DNA from: Streptomyces abikoensis
GTDB lineage: Bacteria > Actinomycetota > Actinomycetes > Streptomycetales > Streptomycetaceae
Length of the DNA: 64,000 bases
Assembly: GCF_014648775.1 (NCBI RefSeq)
Contig: NZ_BMRT01000003.1
Coordinates: 186,001-250,000, forward strand
Direction of reading: 5' to 3'
The notes beneath the pieces were generated by a model. The model was not told the origin of the DNA. It saw only the letters and a program-made list of their open reading frames with translations, and did not search any database. How positions within the stretch are numbered: the stretch's first letter is position 1; each line of letters starts with the position of its first letter. The position numbers and the translations under genes are program-made. This document shows positions 10,135-18,076 of this stretch, one piece after another.

Positions 10135-11145
10135 GTGGAGCGCAGGACAATCGGTGCGACGGCGCTCGAGGTGGGCGCGATCGGCCTGGGGTGCATGCCG
10201 ATGCACTGGGCGTACACCGCGTCCCAGCAGAGCGGGGAGGGCGCGCTGCGCACGGTCCACGCGGCCCTGGACGCCGGGGCCAGCCTTCTGGACACGGCCG
10301 ACATGTACGGGCCGTTCACCAATGAGCTGCTGGTGGGGCGGGTGCTGCGGGAGCGGCGCGCGGAGGCGTTCGTATCGACCAAGTGCGGGCTGCTGGTGGG
10401 CGATCAGCACGTCGTCGCCAACGGCCGTCCGGGCTATGTGAGGCGGGCGTGCGACGCCTCGCTGCGCCGGCTCCAGACCGATGTCATCGACCTCTACCAG
10501 CTCCACCGCCCGGACCCCGAGGTGCCGGTCGAGGAGACGTGGGGCGCGATGGCCGAGCTGGTCTCGGCGGGCAAGGTGCGGGCGCTGGGCTGGTGCGCCA
10601 TCGACGCGCGGGCCCGGCGCAGGTTCGGTTCCTCGGCCGGGGCGCGGACGGGGATGTACGACGCGACGATCGCCCAGCTGGAGCGGGTGCAGCAGGTCTT
10701 CCCGGTCAGCTGCGTCCAGGCGGAGCTGTCGGTCTGGTCGCGGGAGGCGCTGGACCGGCTGGTGCCGTGGCTGTCCTCGCGGGGGGTGGGGATGCTGGCG
10801 GCGATGCCCCTGGGGAATGGTTTCCTCAGTGGCACGCTCACTCCCGGCCAGGGCTTCGAGCCGGAGGACCTGCGGGCCCGTCACCCGCGCTTCACGGCGG
10901 AGATGATGGCCGCGAACCAGCCGATAGTCGCGGGCCTGCGGCGGGTCGCGGAGCGGCACGACGCCACGGCGGCGCAGGTGGCCCTGGCCTGGGTGCTGGC
11001 GCAGAGCCGGCACGTGGTGCCGGTGCCGGGCACGAAGAAGGCCGCGTGGGCGGTGGAGAACGCGGCGGCCGCCGGACTGCGGCTGAGCGCCGAGGACTTG
11101 GCGGAGATCACGGCACTGCCCCAGGCGATGGGGTCCTGGTACTGA
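10135..11145 (+). CDS. Aldo/keto reductase
   Basis: NADPH-dependent oxidoreductase of the AKR superfamily, (beta/alpha)8 barrel, 336 aa. The catalytic tetrad is visible: Asp in LLDTAD, Tyr in DMYGP, Lys in VSTKCG and His in YQLHRPD. The C-terminal VPVPGTKKAAWAVENAAA is the usual phosphate-binding segment. The GTG at 10135 is preferred because GGGAGGGGAA lies 6-8 bp upstream and the conserved N terminus (VERRTIGATALEVGAIGLGC) begins there; a frame from 10060 adds 25 unlikely residues. It may share a bidirectional promoter with the hydroxyacid dehydrogenase. Substrate unknown. Confidence 0.9.
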   Translation: MERRTIGATALEVGAIGLGCMPMHWAYTASQQSGEGALRTVHAALDAGASLLDTADMYGPFTNELLVGRVLRERRAEAFVSTKCGLLVGDQHVVANGRPGYVRRACDASLRRLQTDVIDLYQLHRPDPEVPVEETWGAMAELVSAGKVRALGWCAIDARARRRFGSSAGARTGMYDATIAQLERVQQVFPVSCVQAELSVWSREALDRLVPWLSSRGVGMLAAMPLGNGFLSGTLTPGQGFEPEDLRARHPRFTAEMMAANQPIVAGLRRVAERHDATAAQVALAWVLAQSRHVVPVPGTKKAAWAVENAAAAGLRLSAEDLAEITALPQAMGSWY

Positions 11146-11208
11146 CGGGGTGTACCGAGGAGGCCGGGTGAATCAAGGATCGGGGTGTATCAAGGAGGAG
11201 TGTCCCAC

Positions 11209-11246
11209 TCACCCGAGAGGAACCCTTTCACCCGAGAGGAACCTTT
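11209..11246 (+). repeat. Tandem 19-bp duplication covering the ribosome-binding site
   Basis: Two adjacent copies of TCACCCGAGAGGAACCYTT, at 11209-11227 and 11228-11246, differ at one position. Each carries a GAGAGGA Shine-Dalgarno-like core. The second copy is correctly spaced for the GTG at 11251. Confidence 0.85.
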
Positions 11247-11250
11247 TGCC

Positions 11251-12405
11251 GTGCACTTGTCCACCGGGCACCTCCCCCGCCGCGCCGCCGTCACGGCGGC
11301 GCTGGCGCTCTCCTCGCTGCTGATCGCCACGGGCTGCTCGGGCGATTCGTCGTCCGGCTCGTCCTCCGGCCCGGGCGGGGGCACCGCGCCCGCCGCGTCC
11401 GCCCCGCCCGCCGAGGGCTCCGCCGAGGTCGTCCGCACGGTCGCCGGCAAGCTGGACTCGCCGTGGGGCGTGGCCCCGCTGCCGGACGGCGATCTGCTGG
11501 TCGGCTCGCGGAACACCGGCCGGATCACGCGGGTCGCCGCGAAGGACGGCCGGCAGACCCCGCTCGGCACCGTGCCCGGCGTCGCGGCGGCGGGCGAGGG
11601 CGGGCTGCTGGGCCTGGCCCTCTCCCCCGGCTACGCCTCCGACCATCTGCTCTACGCCTACTTCACCACCGATTCGGACAATCGCGTCGCCCGGCTGCTG
11701 GTCGACGAGAAACGGCCGGAGGGGCAGCGGCTCGGCGCGCCCGACACCATCCTGCGCGGCATCCCCAGGGGCCAGATCCACAACGGCGGCCGGATCGCGT
11801 TCGGCCCCGACGGGATGCTCTTCGCCGGCACGGGCGAGGCCGGGCAGCGGGACCCGGCCCAGGACAAGGGCTCGCTCGGCGGCAAGATCCTGCGGATGAC
11901 GCCCGACGGCCGCCCGGCCCCCGGCAACCCCTTCCCGGACTCGCTCGTCTACAGCTACGGCCACCGCAATGTGCAGGGTCTGGCCTGGGACGCGGACAAA
12001 CGGCTGTGGGCCTCGGAGTTCGGCCAGGACACCTGGGACGAGCTCAATCTCGTCGAGCCGGGCCGGAACTACGGCTGGCCCGTGGTCGAGGGCAAGGCCC
12101 ACAGGGCGGGCCTGACGGACCCGGTGGAGCAGTGGCGGCCCGCCGACGCCTCCCCCAGCGGGCTCGCCTACGCGGCGGGCTCCCTCTGGATGGCCGGGCT
12201 GCGCGGCGAGCGCCTGTGGCGGATCCCGCTCCGCGGCGCCGGGCCCGCCGCCACCCCCAAGGCATTCCTCAAGGGGAACTACGGGCGCCTCCGCACTGTT
12301 GTTCCTACGGGCGACGGCGGGCTGTGGCTGACGACGAGCAACACCGACGGACGGGGCCGGCCGACCGCCGACGACGACCGGCTGCTGCGGCTGAAGGTGA
12401 CCTGA
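11251..12405 (+). CDS. PQQ-type sugar (glucose/sorbosone) dehydrogenase lipoprotein
   Basis: A 384-aa exported protein of the soluble glucose dehydrogenase (GSDH) beta-propeller family, predicted to oxidise sugars with PQQ on the outer face of the membrane. A lipoprotein signal is clear: a positive N terminus, a hydrophobic stretch and the lipobox LLIATGC, then a Ser/Gly-rich linker to about residue 65. Propeller motifs such as LDSPWGVAPLPDGDLLV, GEGGLLGLALSPGY, HNGGRIAFGPDGMLFAGTGE and YGHRNVQGLAWD match the family. The GTG at 11251 is chosen because the signal peptide starts there and GAGAGGA precedes it; an upstream start at 11185 would place 22 residues before the signal. Exact substrate unknown. 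Confidence 0.88.
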   Translation: MHLSTGHLPRRAAVTAALALSSLLIATGCSGDSSSGSSSGPGGGTAPAASAPPAEGSAEVVRTVAGKLDSPWGVAPLPDGDLLVGSRNTGRITRVAAKDGRQTPLGTVPGVAAAGEGGLLGLALSPGYASDHLLYAYFTTDSDNRVARLLVDEKRPEGQRLGAPDTILRGIPRGQIHNGGRIAFGPDGMLFAGTGEAGQRDPAQDKGSLGGKILRMTPDGRPAPGNPFPDSLVYSYGHRNVQGLAWDADKRLWASEFGQDTWDELNLVEPGRNYGWPVVEGKAHRAGLTDPVEQWRPADASPSGLAYAAGSLWMAGLRGERLWRIPLRGAGPAATPKAFLKGNYGRLRTVVPTGDGGLWLTTSNTDGRGRPTADDDRLLRLKVT

Positions 12406-12436
12406 CGGTCGCCGGAGGGCCGACGGAGGGACCGAC

Positions 12437-12601
12437 ATGTTCAACGTCTTCGAGGAACTGTTCAACCCCGGGCGCGCCCGCACCGAGGAGGAACGCAACC
12501 GGCTGGAGCTCACCCGCGACGACGTCGGCGACGGGGACCCGGGCGCGGGCCCGATAGACCTCGACTCCGGCGTCGTGATCGTCCGCCCCCGCCGGGGCTG
12601 A
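12437..12601 (+). CDS. Small acidic protein, DUF6191-like
   Basis: A 54-aa reading frame beginning MFNVFEELFNPGRARTEEE and ending VVIVRPRRG, with an acidic middle. It begins 31 bp after the sugar dehydrogenase, with GGAGGG six bases before the ATG, so it may be co-transcribed. The MFNVFEELFxPG start is, as I recall it, that of a small uncharacterised Streptomyces family (DUF6191). No signal peptide or catalytic motif; function unknown. Confidence 0.7.
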   Translation: MFNVFEELFNPGRARTEEERNRLELTRDDVGDGDPGAGPIDLDSGVVIVRPRRG

Positions 12602-12736
12602 GGCTCCGGGGCGGCCCGGTCCGCGCGTCGCCACCGGGCGGTTTCGACGGCGCCCGAAGGGGCGTGCGCCGCTCCCCCGCGCTCCCCACCATCGAAGGCG
12701 TCGGAGCACTTCCGGGAGACATTCGGGGAGAGACCC

Positions 12737-13075
12737 ATGCGCAGATCCCTCGCGGCGGCACTCGTGGGCGCCGCCCTCGCCGGCACGGTCGCGCTCGCGC
12801 CGGCGGCGTCCGCGACACCGGCGGGCCGCGATGCCCCACCCCTCCGCTGCCCCGCCGGCGAGGTCGGGATCTACGGCCCGTCCACGGCCCTCTGCCTCCA
12901 CTCCTTCGGCGTGCACCGATGGGCGGATGGCTTCAAGACGGTGGAAATCGACTCAGGCCCCGACGAGGTCTTCGCCTACACGGCGTTCGGCGGGCCGCCC
13001 ATCCACATCGGGAAGGGCCAGAGCGTCGCCTTCGACCCGCCCATCGATCTCCTGTACGTGGTGATCACGCGCTGA
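12737..13075 (+). CDS. Small secreted protein of unknown function
   Basis: A 112-aa protein with a Sec signal peptide (MRRSLAAALVGAALAGTVALAPAASA, cleavage probably after ATASA-like AxA near residue 27). The mature part is about 85 aa with two cysteines (in LRCPAG and ALCLH) that could form one disulphide, and beta-rich segments such as VGIYGP and DLLYVVITR. GGGGAGAG lies at good spacing before the ATG. Its last 123 bp overlap, on the other strand, the 3' end of the MMPL transporter gene. No family recognised; it has the look of a small streptomycete exoprotein. Confidence 0.7.
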   Translation: MRRSLAAALVGAALAGTVALAPAASATPAGRDAPPLRCPAGEVGIYGPSTALCLHSFGVHRWADGFKTVEIDSGPDEVFAYTAFGGPPIHIGKGQSVAFDPPIDLLYVVITR

Positions 13076-15250
13076 CCCCTCGCGCGGCCCCGCGAAGGCG
13101 GGCACCGCATCCTCCGGCGGCTCGATGCTGATGCGCGGCAGGGCGCGCTCCAGCCAGGCCGGCAGCCACCAGTTGGCGCCGCCCAGCATGTGCATCAGGG
13201 CCGGGACCAGCAGCGTCCGCAGGACGAAGGCGTCCAGGGCCACCGCGGCGGCCAGGCCCACGCCGAACATGGCGATCACCCGGTCGCCGCTCAGCACGAA
13301 GGCCAGGAACACCGAAATCATGATCACGGCCGCCGAGTTGATCACCCGGCTGGTCTCCGCCAGACCCACGCGGACGGCCCGGCGGTTGTCCCGGGTGGCC
13401 AGCCACTCCTCGTACATCCGGCTGACCAGGAACACCTGGTAGTCCATCGACAGCCCGAACAGCACCGAGACCATGACCACCGGCAGGAACGGCTCGATCG
13501 GGCCCGCGCCGCCGAGGCCCAGCGGCTCGCTGCCCCAGCCCCACTGGAAGACGGCGACGATCAGGCCGAAGGAGGAGGCGACGGCCGCGATGTTCATCGC
13601 CGCGGCCTTCAGCGGTATGCCGATGCTGCGGAAGGCCAGCAGGAGCAGCAGACAGCCCAGCCCCACCACGGTGCCCACGAACACCGGCAGCTTGCCGAGG
13701 ATGACCGCGGCGAAGTCGTCGTACGCGGCGGTCACGCCGCCCACGCGGACGTCGAGGCCGGTGCCCCCGGTGGCCTTGGGCAGCACGGTCGTCCGGAGCC
13801 GGTCGACGAGGTCGCTGGTGGCGCGGGACTGCGGGGACGTCGTGGGCACGACGGTGATGACGCCCGTGTCGCCGCTGCCGCTGAGGGCCGAGGGGGTCAC
13901 GGAGGCGACGCCGGGGGTGTGACGGAGGGTGTCCGGCAGCTTGTTGAAGGCGAGGCTGTCGGCGGCGCTGCCGAGGGGGGCGACGAGCGTCAGCGGGCCG
14001 TTGACGCCGGGGCCGAAGCCGCGGCCCAGCATGTCGTAGGCCTGGCGGGTGGTGGAGCCCGCCGGGTTGTTGCCCTGGTCGGAGGTGCCGAGGTGGAGGG
14101 AGAGCGTCGGCAGGGCCAGGATCAGCATCACGGCGGCGGCCGCCGCGCCCAGCAGCTTCGGGTGGCGCTCGACGCAGGCCGACCAGCGGGCGGCCAGCCC
14201 CGAGGGGGGCTCCTCCCGGGGACCCTCGTGGGCGAGGCGGCGGCGCTCGCGGCGGCCGAGGGCCCGGGGTCCTATCAGCCCCAGCAGGGCGGGGAGCAGG
14301 GTGACGGAGGCGGCGACGGTGAGGACGACGGTCAGCGAGGCGGCGATGGCCACGCCGTTGAGGAAGCCCAGGCGGAGGATGAGCATGCCCAGCAGCGCCA
14401 CGCAGACGGTGCCGCCTGCGAAGACGACGGCGCGCCCGGTCGTGGCGACCGCCCGCTCCGCCGCGACGGCCACGGGCAGTCCCTGCCGCAGCCCCTTGCG
14501 GTGGCGGGTGACGATGAACAGGGCGTAGTCGATGCCGACGCCGAGGCCGATGAGCGTGCCCAGCATGGGCGCGAAATCGGCCACCTTCATCAGGTGGCCC
14601 AGCAGCACCGTGCCCATGGCGGCGGTGCCCACGCCCACCAGGGCCGTCGCTATGGGCAGCAGGCTCGCGGCGAGCGAGCCGAAGACGACGAAGAGCACCA
14701 CGGCCGCGACCGCCACGCCGATGATCTCGCTGAGGTGGCCGCTCGCGGTCTCGGTTCCGGCGACGCCGCTGCCGCCGACGGCCACCCGGAGGTTGTTCCC
14801 GGCGGCCGCGCGCGCGGTCTCCACGACCCGCTTCACCTGGGCCTTGTCCGGCTCTCCGCCCTTGGCGACGAAGGTCACCGGGGCATAGGCGGTGTGCCGG
14901 TCCTGGCTGATCCGGGCGGCTCCGCCGCTGCCGTAGGGGCTCTCCACGGCGGCCACTCCGGGCAGCCGGGCGATCTCGTGGAGCGTCCTGGTCATCCGCT
15001 GCTGGACGTCGTCCGCGCGGACGGTGCCCCGGTCGGTGTGCCAGACGATCTTGTCGTCGCCGCTCTCGCCGGGGAACGCCTTCTCCAGCAGCGCGGTCGC
15101 GCGGGAGGACTCCGTGCCGGGGACGCCGTAGTCGTTGGAGTACGCGGAGCCGCTCAGCGTCGCCGCGGCGGTGGTCCCGGCGAGGGCGACGAGCCACAGC
15201 ACGATGACGGTGAAGCGGCGGCGGAGACACCACCGGGCAAGTGAGGCCAT
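12953..15250 (-). CDS. MMPL/RND family transporter
   Basis: A 765-aa membrane transporter of the MMPL (actinobacterial RND) family, usually exporting lipids or hydrophobic drugs. Two halves each contain a large extracytoplasmic loop and a five-helix block; the first helix is FTVIVLWLVALAGTTAA, and the DYALF and DYQVFLVSRMYEEW segments carry the family's membrane-buried Asp-Tyr pairs. The ATG at 15250 fits the conserved MASLARWCLRRR start; a frame from 15367 is also open. After PRISIEPPED the last about 55 residues have no family likeness, and about 40 of them are encoded antisense to the secreted protein gene. An inverted repeat at 15399-15416 may be an operator. Confidence 0.88.
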   Translation of the reverse strand: MASLARWCLRRRFTVIVLWLVALAGTTAAATLSGSAYSNDYGVPGTESSRATALLEKAFPGESGDDKIVWHTDRGTVRADDVQQRMTRTLHEIARLPGVAAVESPYGSGGAARISQDRHTAYAPVTFVAKGGEPDKAQVKRVVETARAAAGNNLRVAVGGSGVAGTETASGHLSEIIGVAVAAVVLFVVFGSLAASLLPIATALVGVGTAAMGTVLLGHLMKVADFAPMLGTLIGLGVGIDYALFIVTRHRKGLRQGLPVAVAAERAVATTGRAVVFAGGTVCVALLGMLILRLGFLNGVAIAASLTVVLTVAASVTLLPALLGLIGPRALGRRERRRLAHEGPREEPPSGLAARWSACVERHPKLLGAAAAAVMLILALPTLSLHLGTSDQGNNPAGSTTRQAYDMLGRGFGPGVNGPLTLVAPLGSAADSLAFNKLPDTLRHTPGVASVTPSALSGSGDTGVITVVPTTSPQSRATSDLVDRLRTTVLPKATGGTGLDVRVGGVTAAYDDFAAVILGKLPVFVGTVVGLGCLLLLLAFRSIGIPLKAAAMNIAAVASSFGLIVAVFQWGWGSEPLGLGGAGPIEPFLPVVMVSVLFGLSMDYQVFLVSRMYEEWLATRDNRRAVRVGLAETSRVINSAAVIMISVFLAFVLSGDRVIAMFGVGLAAAVALDAFVLRTLLVPALMHMLGGANWWLPAWLERALPRISIEPPEDAVPAFAGPREGSARDHHVQEIDGRVEGDALALPDVDGRPAERRVGEDLVGA

Positions 15251-15398
15251 GACCTGCTTCCCGGGTATCGCGACGATCTCGCCGGGGAGACGACCCGTGC
15301 ATGTCGACCGCTGAACAGAGGGGGGATCCGAACAGAGGCCCCGTCCGAGGGGCCTCCGGCGGACCACTGTGACAGCAGGAAAAGATCCTTTGTCTCTT

Positions 15399-15416
15399 TT
15401 GTGGGCTATACCACAA
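15399..15416. promoter_or_regulatory. Inverted repeat TTGTGG-N6-CCACAA, possible operator
   Basis: Perfect 6-bp arms (15399-15404 and 15411-15416) flank GCTATA. On the minus strand the spacer reads TATAGC, a possible -10 for the MMPL gene 150 bp away. TetR or MarR regulators often bind such sites in front of MMPL genes, but no regulator is encoded next to it. The region 15251-15398 also holds a GGCCCCGTCCGAGGGGCC hairpin (about 15338-15355). Confidence 0.45.
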
Positions 15417-15446
15417 GCGGTCCGGGATTATGCGCGTCTACGCCCG

Positions 15447-15463
15447 GGCCGGTGAATCCGGCC
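15447..15463 (-). terminator. Hairpin after the AMIN-like gene
   Basis: GGCCGG (15447-15452) and CCGGCC (15458-15463) flank a TGAAT loop, 8 bp after the stop of the gene ending at 15471. Short GC-rich stem without a T-tract. Confidence 0.4.
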
Positions 15464-15470
15464 GACCGGG

Positions 15471-16076
15471 TCAGCGGAAGCCGCGCCAGCTGTGCGCGAC
15501 GTCCACGACCAGGTGGTTTCCGCTCTGGAAGACCCGGAACGGCAGCCGTTCGCGCACCCCGACGGCGATCTGGGTGTCACCCTCGAAGCTGGCGCCGAAG
15601 CGGGTGTCCTGGAAGGTGCGGTAGCCGCCGAGGTCCACCTCGGGCAGCGGCTGCCCGGCCTTTCCGTCGTACGTCCGCTGCATGGTGGCGGGGTCGTAGC
15701 TCGGCGCGGCGACCCGGACCTCCAGGATCGCGCCGCCGCGCACGGGGATGACATCACCCGAGCCGTCCTGCTGGAACTGGTCGACATAGCGGACGTGGAA
15801 GCCGATCGGGCGGCCGGTCCCGGGCCCGAGGAGGTCGAAGACGATGCGGTCGTAGCAGTCGTGACGACCGGTTCTGATGTCCCGCAGCGGCTTGTGCCAG
15901 GCGACGGCGCTGTCCTTCGGCAGGCTCCCCCAGTCCACGGCCGCGCAGCCGGCCGCGGGCGGGGTGGCGGCCTTGCCCGCCCCGGCCGCCACGGCCGTCC
16001 CGCCCGGCGTCACCGCCATCGTCATACCCGCTCCCACCAGCGCGAACGCGACCAGTCCCGTGCGCAACCGTCCCAT
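15471..16076 (-). CDS. Secreted AMIN-like domain protein
   Basis: A 201-aa exported protein. The signal peptide starts MGRLRTGLVAFALVGAGM and ends near AVAAG (about residue 35). The mature part contains CYDRIVFDLLG, IGFHVRYVDQ, GGAILEVRV and LVVDVAH, the beta-strand pattern of AMIN-like domains of actinobacterial secreted proteins (AMIN domains bind cell-wall or envelope components in other bacteria). Two Cys residues could pair. The ATG at 16076 is chosen for the signal peptide; the frame extends to 16208. The biological role of this family is not established. Confidence 0.75.
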   Translation of the reverse strand: MGRLRTGLVAFALVGAGMTMAVTPGGTAVAAGAGKAATPPAAGCAAVDWGSLPKDSAVAWHKPLRDIRTGRHDCYDRIVFDLLGPGTGRPIGFHVRYVDQFQQDGSGDVIPVRGGAILEVRVAAPSYDPATMQRTYDGKAGQPLPEVDLGGYRTFQDTRFGASFEGDTQIAVGVRERLPFRVFQSGNHLVVDVAHSWRGFR

Positions 16077-16209
16077 GGAGGACCCCCAGCCTTCGAGTGC
16101 GGGCACGCCGACCGGCCCGCTGACGGGGATCATGCCGGACCGTTTCGTCCGATGAGGGGCGTACGGGCGAATTCCGGCCAACGGGGGCCGATCGCCGGTA
16201 GCGGACACG

Positions 16210-16245
16210 ACGACGGCCGCCCCTCCGGGGAGGGACGGCCGTCGT
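16210..16245 (-). terminator. Terminator hairpin after gatB
   Basis: Arms ACGACGGCC (16210-16218) and GGCCGTCGT (16237-16245) pair perfectly, with an inner CCCTCC/GGAGGG stem. The hairpin lies 37 bp after the gatB stop and closes the gatCAB unit. The rest of 16077-16281 shows nothing else clear. Confidence 0.65.
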
Positions 16246-16281
16246 GACGCGTTGACGCGGAGGGGAGAGCTTTTTGAGGAC

Positions 16282-17790
16282 TCAGCCCTCGACGCCGAGC
16301 TTCTCCAGGATCAGTTCCCGGACGCGGGCCGCGTCCGCCTGGCCGCGCGTGGCCTTCATGACCGCGCCGACGAGCGCGCCCGCCGCCGCGACCTTGCCCG
16401 AGCGGATCTTGTCCGCGATGCCGGCGTTGGCCGCGATGGCCTCGTCCACGGCGGTGCCCAGCGCGCCCTCGTCGGAGACGATCTTCAGACCGCGCTTCTC
16501 GACGATCTCGTCGGGCTCGCCCTCGTCGTTGACGACGTGCTTGATGACCTCACGGCCCAGCTTGTCGTTGAGCGAGCCCTCGGCGATCAGCGCCGCGATC
16601 CGGGCGACCTGGACCGGCGTGATCGGCAGCAGGCCGAGGCCGATGCCCTCCTCGTTGGCGATGCGCGACAGCTCGCCCATCCACCACTTGCGGGCCGACG
16701 CGGCGTCCGCACCCGCCTCGATGGTGGCGACGATCAGGTCGACCGCGCCGGCGTTGAGGATCGACTGCATGTCGTGCTCGGAGACGCCCCACTCCTCGCG
16801 CAGCCGGTTGCGGCGCACGCGCGGCAGCTCGGGCAGGCCCTTGCGCAGCTCCTCGACCCACTCACGGGCGGGAGCGACGGGGACCAGGTCCGGCTCGGGG
16901 AAGTAGCGGTAGTCCTCCGCCTCCTCCTTGACGCGGCCGGACGTCGTGGAGCCGTCCTCCTCGTGGAAGTGACGGGTCTCCTGGATGATCGTGCCGCCGG
17001 AGGAGAGCACGGCCGCGTGGCGCATGATCTCGAAGCGCGCGGCGCGCTCGACGGAACGCAGCGAGTTGACGTTCTTCGTCTCGGAGCGCGTGCCGAACTT
17101 CCCGGCGCCCTTGGGCATCAGCGAGAGGTTGACGTCGCAGCGCATCTGGCCCATCTCCATGCGGGCCTCGGAGACGCCGAGCGCCTTGATGAGCTCGCGC
17201 AGCTCGGCGACGTACGCCTTGGCGACCTCGGGGGCGCGCTCGCCCGCACCGGTGATCGGCTTGGTGACGATCTCGATGAGGGGGATGCCGGCGCGGTTGT
17301 AGTCCAGCAGGGAGTGCTGCGCGCCGTGGATACGGCCGGTGGCACCGCCCACGTGGGTGGACTTGCCCGTGTCCTCCTCCATGTGGGCGCGCTCGATCTC
17401 CACGCGGAAGACCTCGCCGTCCTCCAGCTGGACGTCCAGATAGCCGTTGAAGGCGATCGGCTCGTCGTACTGGGAGGTCTGGAAGTTCTTCGGCATGTCC
17501 GGATAGAAGTAGTTCTTCCGGGCGAAGCGGCACCACTCGGCGATCTCGCAGTTCAGCGCGAGACCGATCTTGACGGCCGACTCGACGGCGATGCCGTTGA
17601 CGACCGGGAGGGAGCCGGGCAGGCCGAGGCAGGTGGGGCACGTCTGCGAGTTGGGCTCGGCGCCCAGCTCGGTGGCGCACCCGCAGAACATCTTGGTCTT
17701 GGTGCCGAGCTCGACGTGCACCTCGAGACCCATGACGGGCTCGTAGGTGGCAAGCGCCTCGTCGTACGACACCAGTTCAGTGACGGTCAC
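16282..17790 (-). CDS. gatB: Asp-tRNA(Asn)/Glu-tRNA(Gln) amidotransferase subunit B
   Basis: The tRNA-binding and kinase subunit of the GatCAB complex, which activates misacylated Glu-tRNA(Gln) or Asp-tRNA(Asn) for transamidation. 502 aa, full length. The N terminus carries [18 protein letters not shown] and the zinc-ribbon cysteines in CGCATELG and TCPTCLG; the C terminus is the YqeY-like helical domain ([17 protein letters not shown]). It follows the small membrane protein gene by 25 bp and is part of the gatC-gatA-orf-gatB operon. Confidence 0.97.
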   Translation of the reverse strand: MTVTELVSYDEALATYEPVMGLEVHVELGTKTKMFCGCATELGAEPNSQTCPTCLGLPGSLPVVNGIAVESAVKIGLALNCEIAEWCRFARKNYFYPDMPKNFQTSQYDEPIAFNGYLDVQLEDGEVFRVEIERAHMEEDTGKSTHVGGATGRIHGAQHSLLDYNRAGIPLIEIVTKPITGAGERAPEVAKAYVAELRELIKALGVSEARMEMGQMRCDVNLSLMPKGAGKFGTRSETKNVNSLRSVERAARFEIMRHAAVLSSGGTIIQETRHFHEEDGSTTSGRVKEEAEDYRYFPEPDLVPVAPAREWVEELRKGLPELPRVRRNRLREEWGVSEHDMQSILNAGAVDLIVATIEAGADAASARKWWMGELSRIANEEGIGLGLLPITPVQVARIAALIAEGSLNDKLGREVIKHVVNDEGEPDEIVEKRGLKIVSDEGALGTAVDEAIAANAGIADKIRSGKVAAAGALVGAVMKATRGQADAARVRELILEKLGVEG

Positions 17791-17815
17791 GGAAAACTAA
17801 CCTCTCAGTCCCTGC

Positions 17816-18076
17816 TCAGCCCGCGAGGACGTCGTCGCTGTTCATACGGCGCAGCTCGCGGACGAGCAGGGCGACGCCGGTGACGATGGCGGCGGCGGAG
17901 ACCACCGCGTCGACGAGCTGCAGGGTGTCCTGCTCGCCGCGCGCCTTCTTGGCCTGCTTGGCGACGCTGATGGCGCCGAACAGCGTGGTGCCGATGGACA
18001 GGTACGTGCCGGCCTTGGACTTCTTGAAGCCCTTGGCCTTCTTCAGCGCGCTCGACTTGCTCTGTTCGGTGCTCAC
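17816..18076 (-). CDS. Small membrane protein embedded in the gat operon
   Basis: An 86-aa protein starting at a GTG (18076) that overlaps the gatA stop as GTGA, so translation is probably coupled. The first 25 residues are Lys-rich ([12 protein letters not shown]); then [16 protein letters not shown] and [19 protein letters not shown] form two hydrophobic segments, ending in a basic/acidic tail ([10 protein letters not shown]). No known domain recognised. Position between gatA and gatB is, from memory, conserved in streptomycetes (one gene lies between SCO5499 and SCO5501). Function unknown; it could be a bystander or could tether something to the membrane. Confidence 0.8.
   Translation of the reverse strand: MSTEQSKSSALKKAKGFKKSKAGTYLSIGTTLFGAISVAKQAKKARGEQDTLQLVDAVVSAAAIVTGVALLVRELRRMNSDDVLAG

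Noticed and set aside
13190..15244. 684-codon open frame opposite the MMPL gene
   Set aside because: Antisense shadow, His/Gln/Asp/Gly-rich with no domain.
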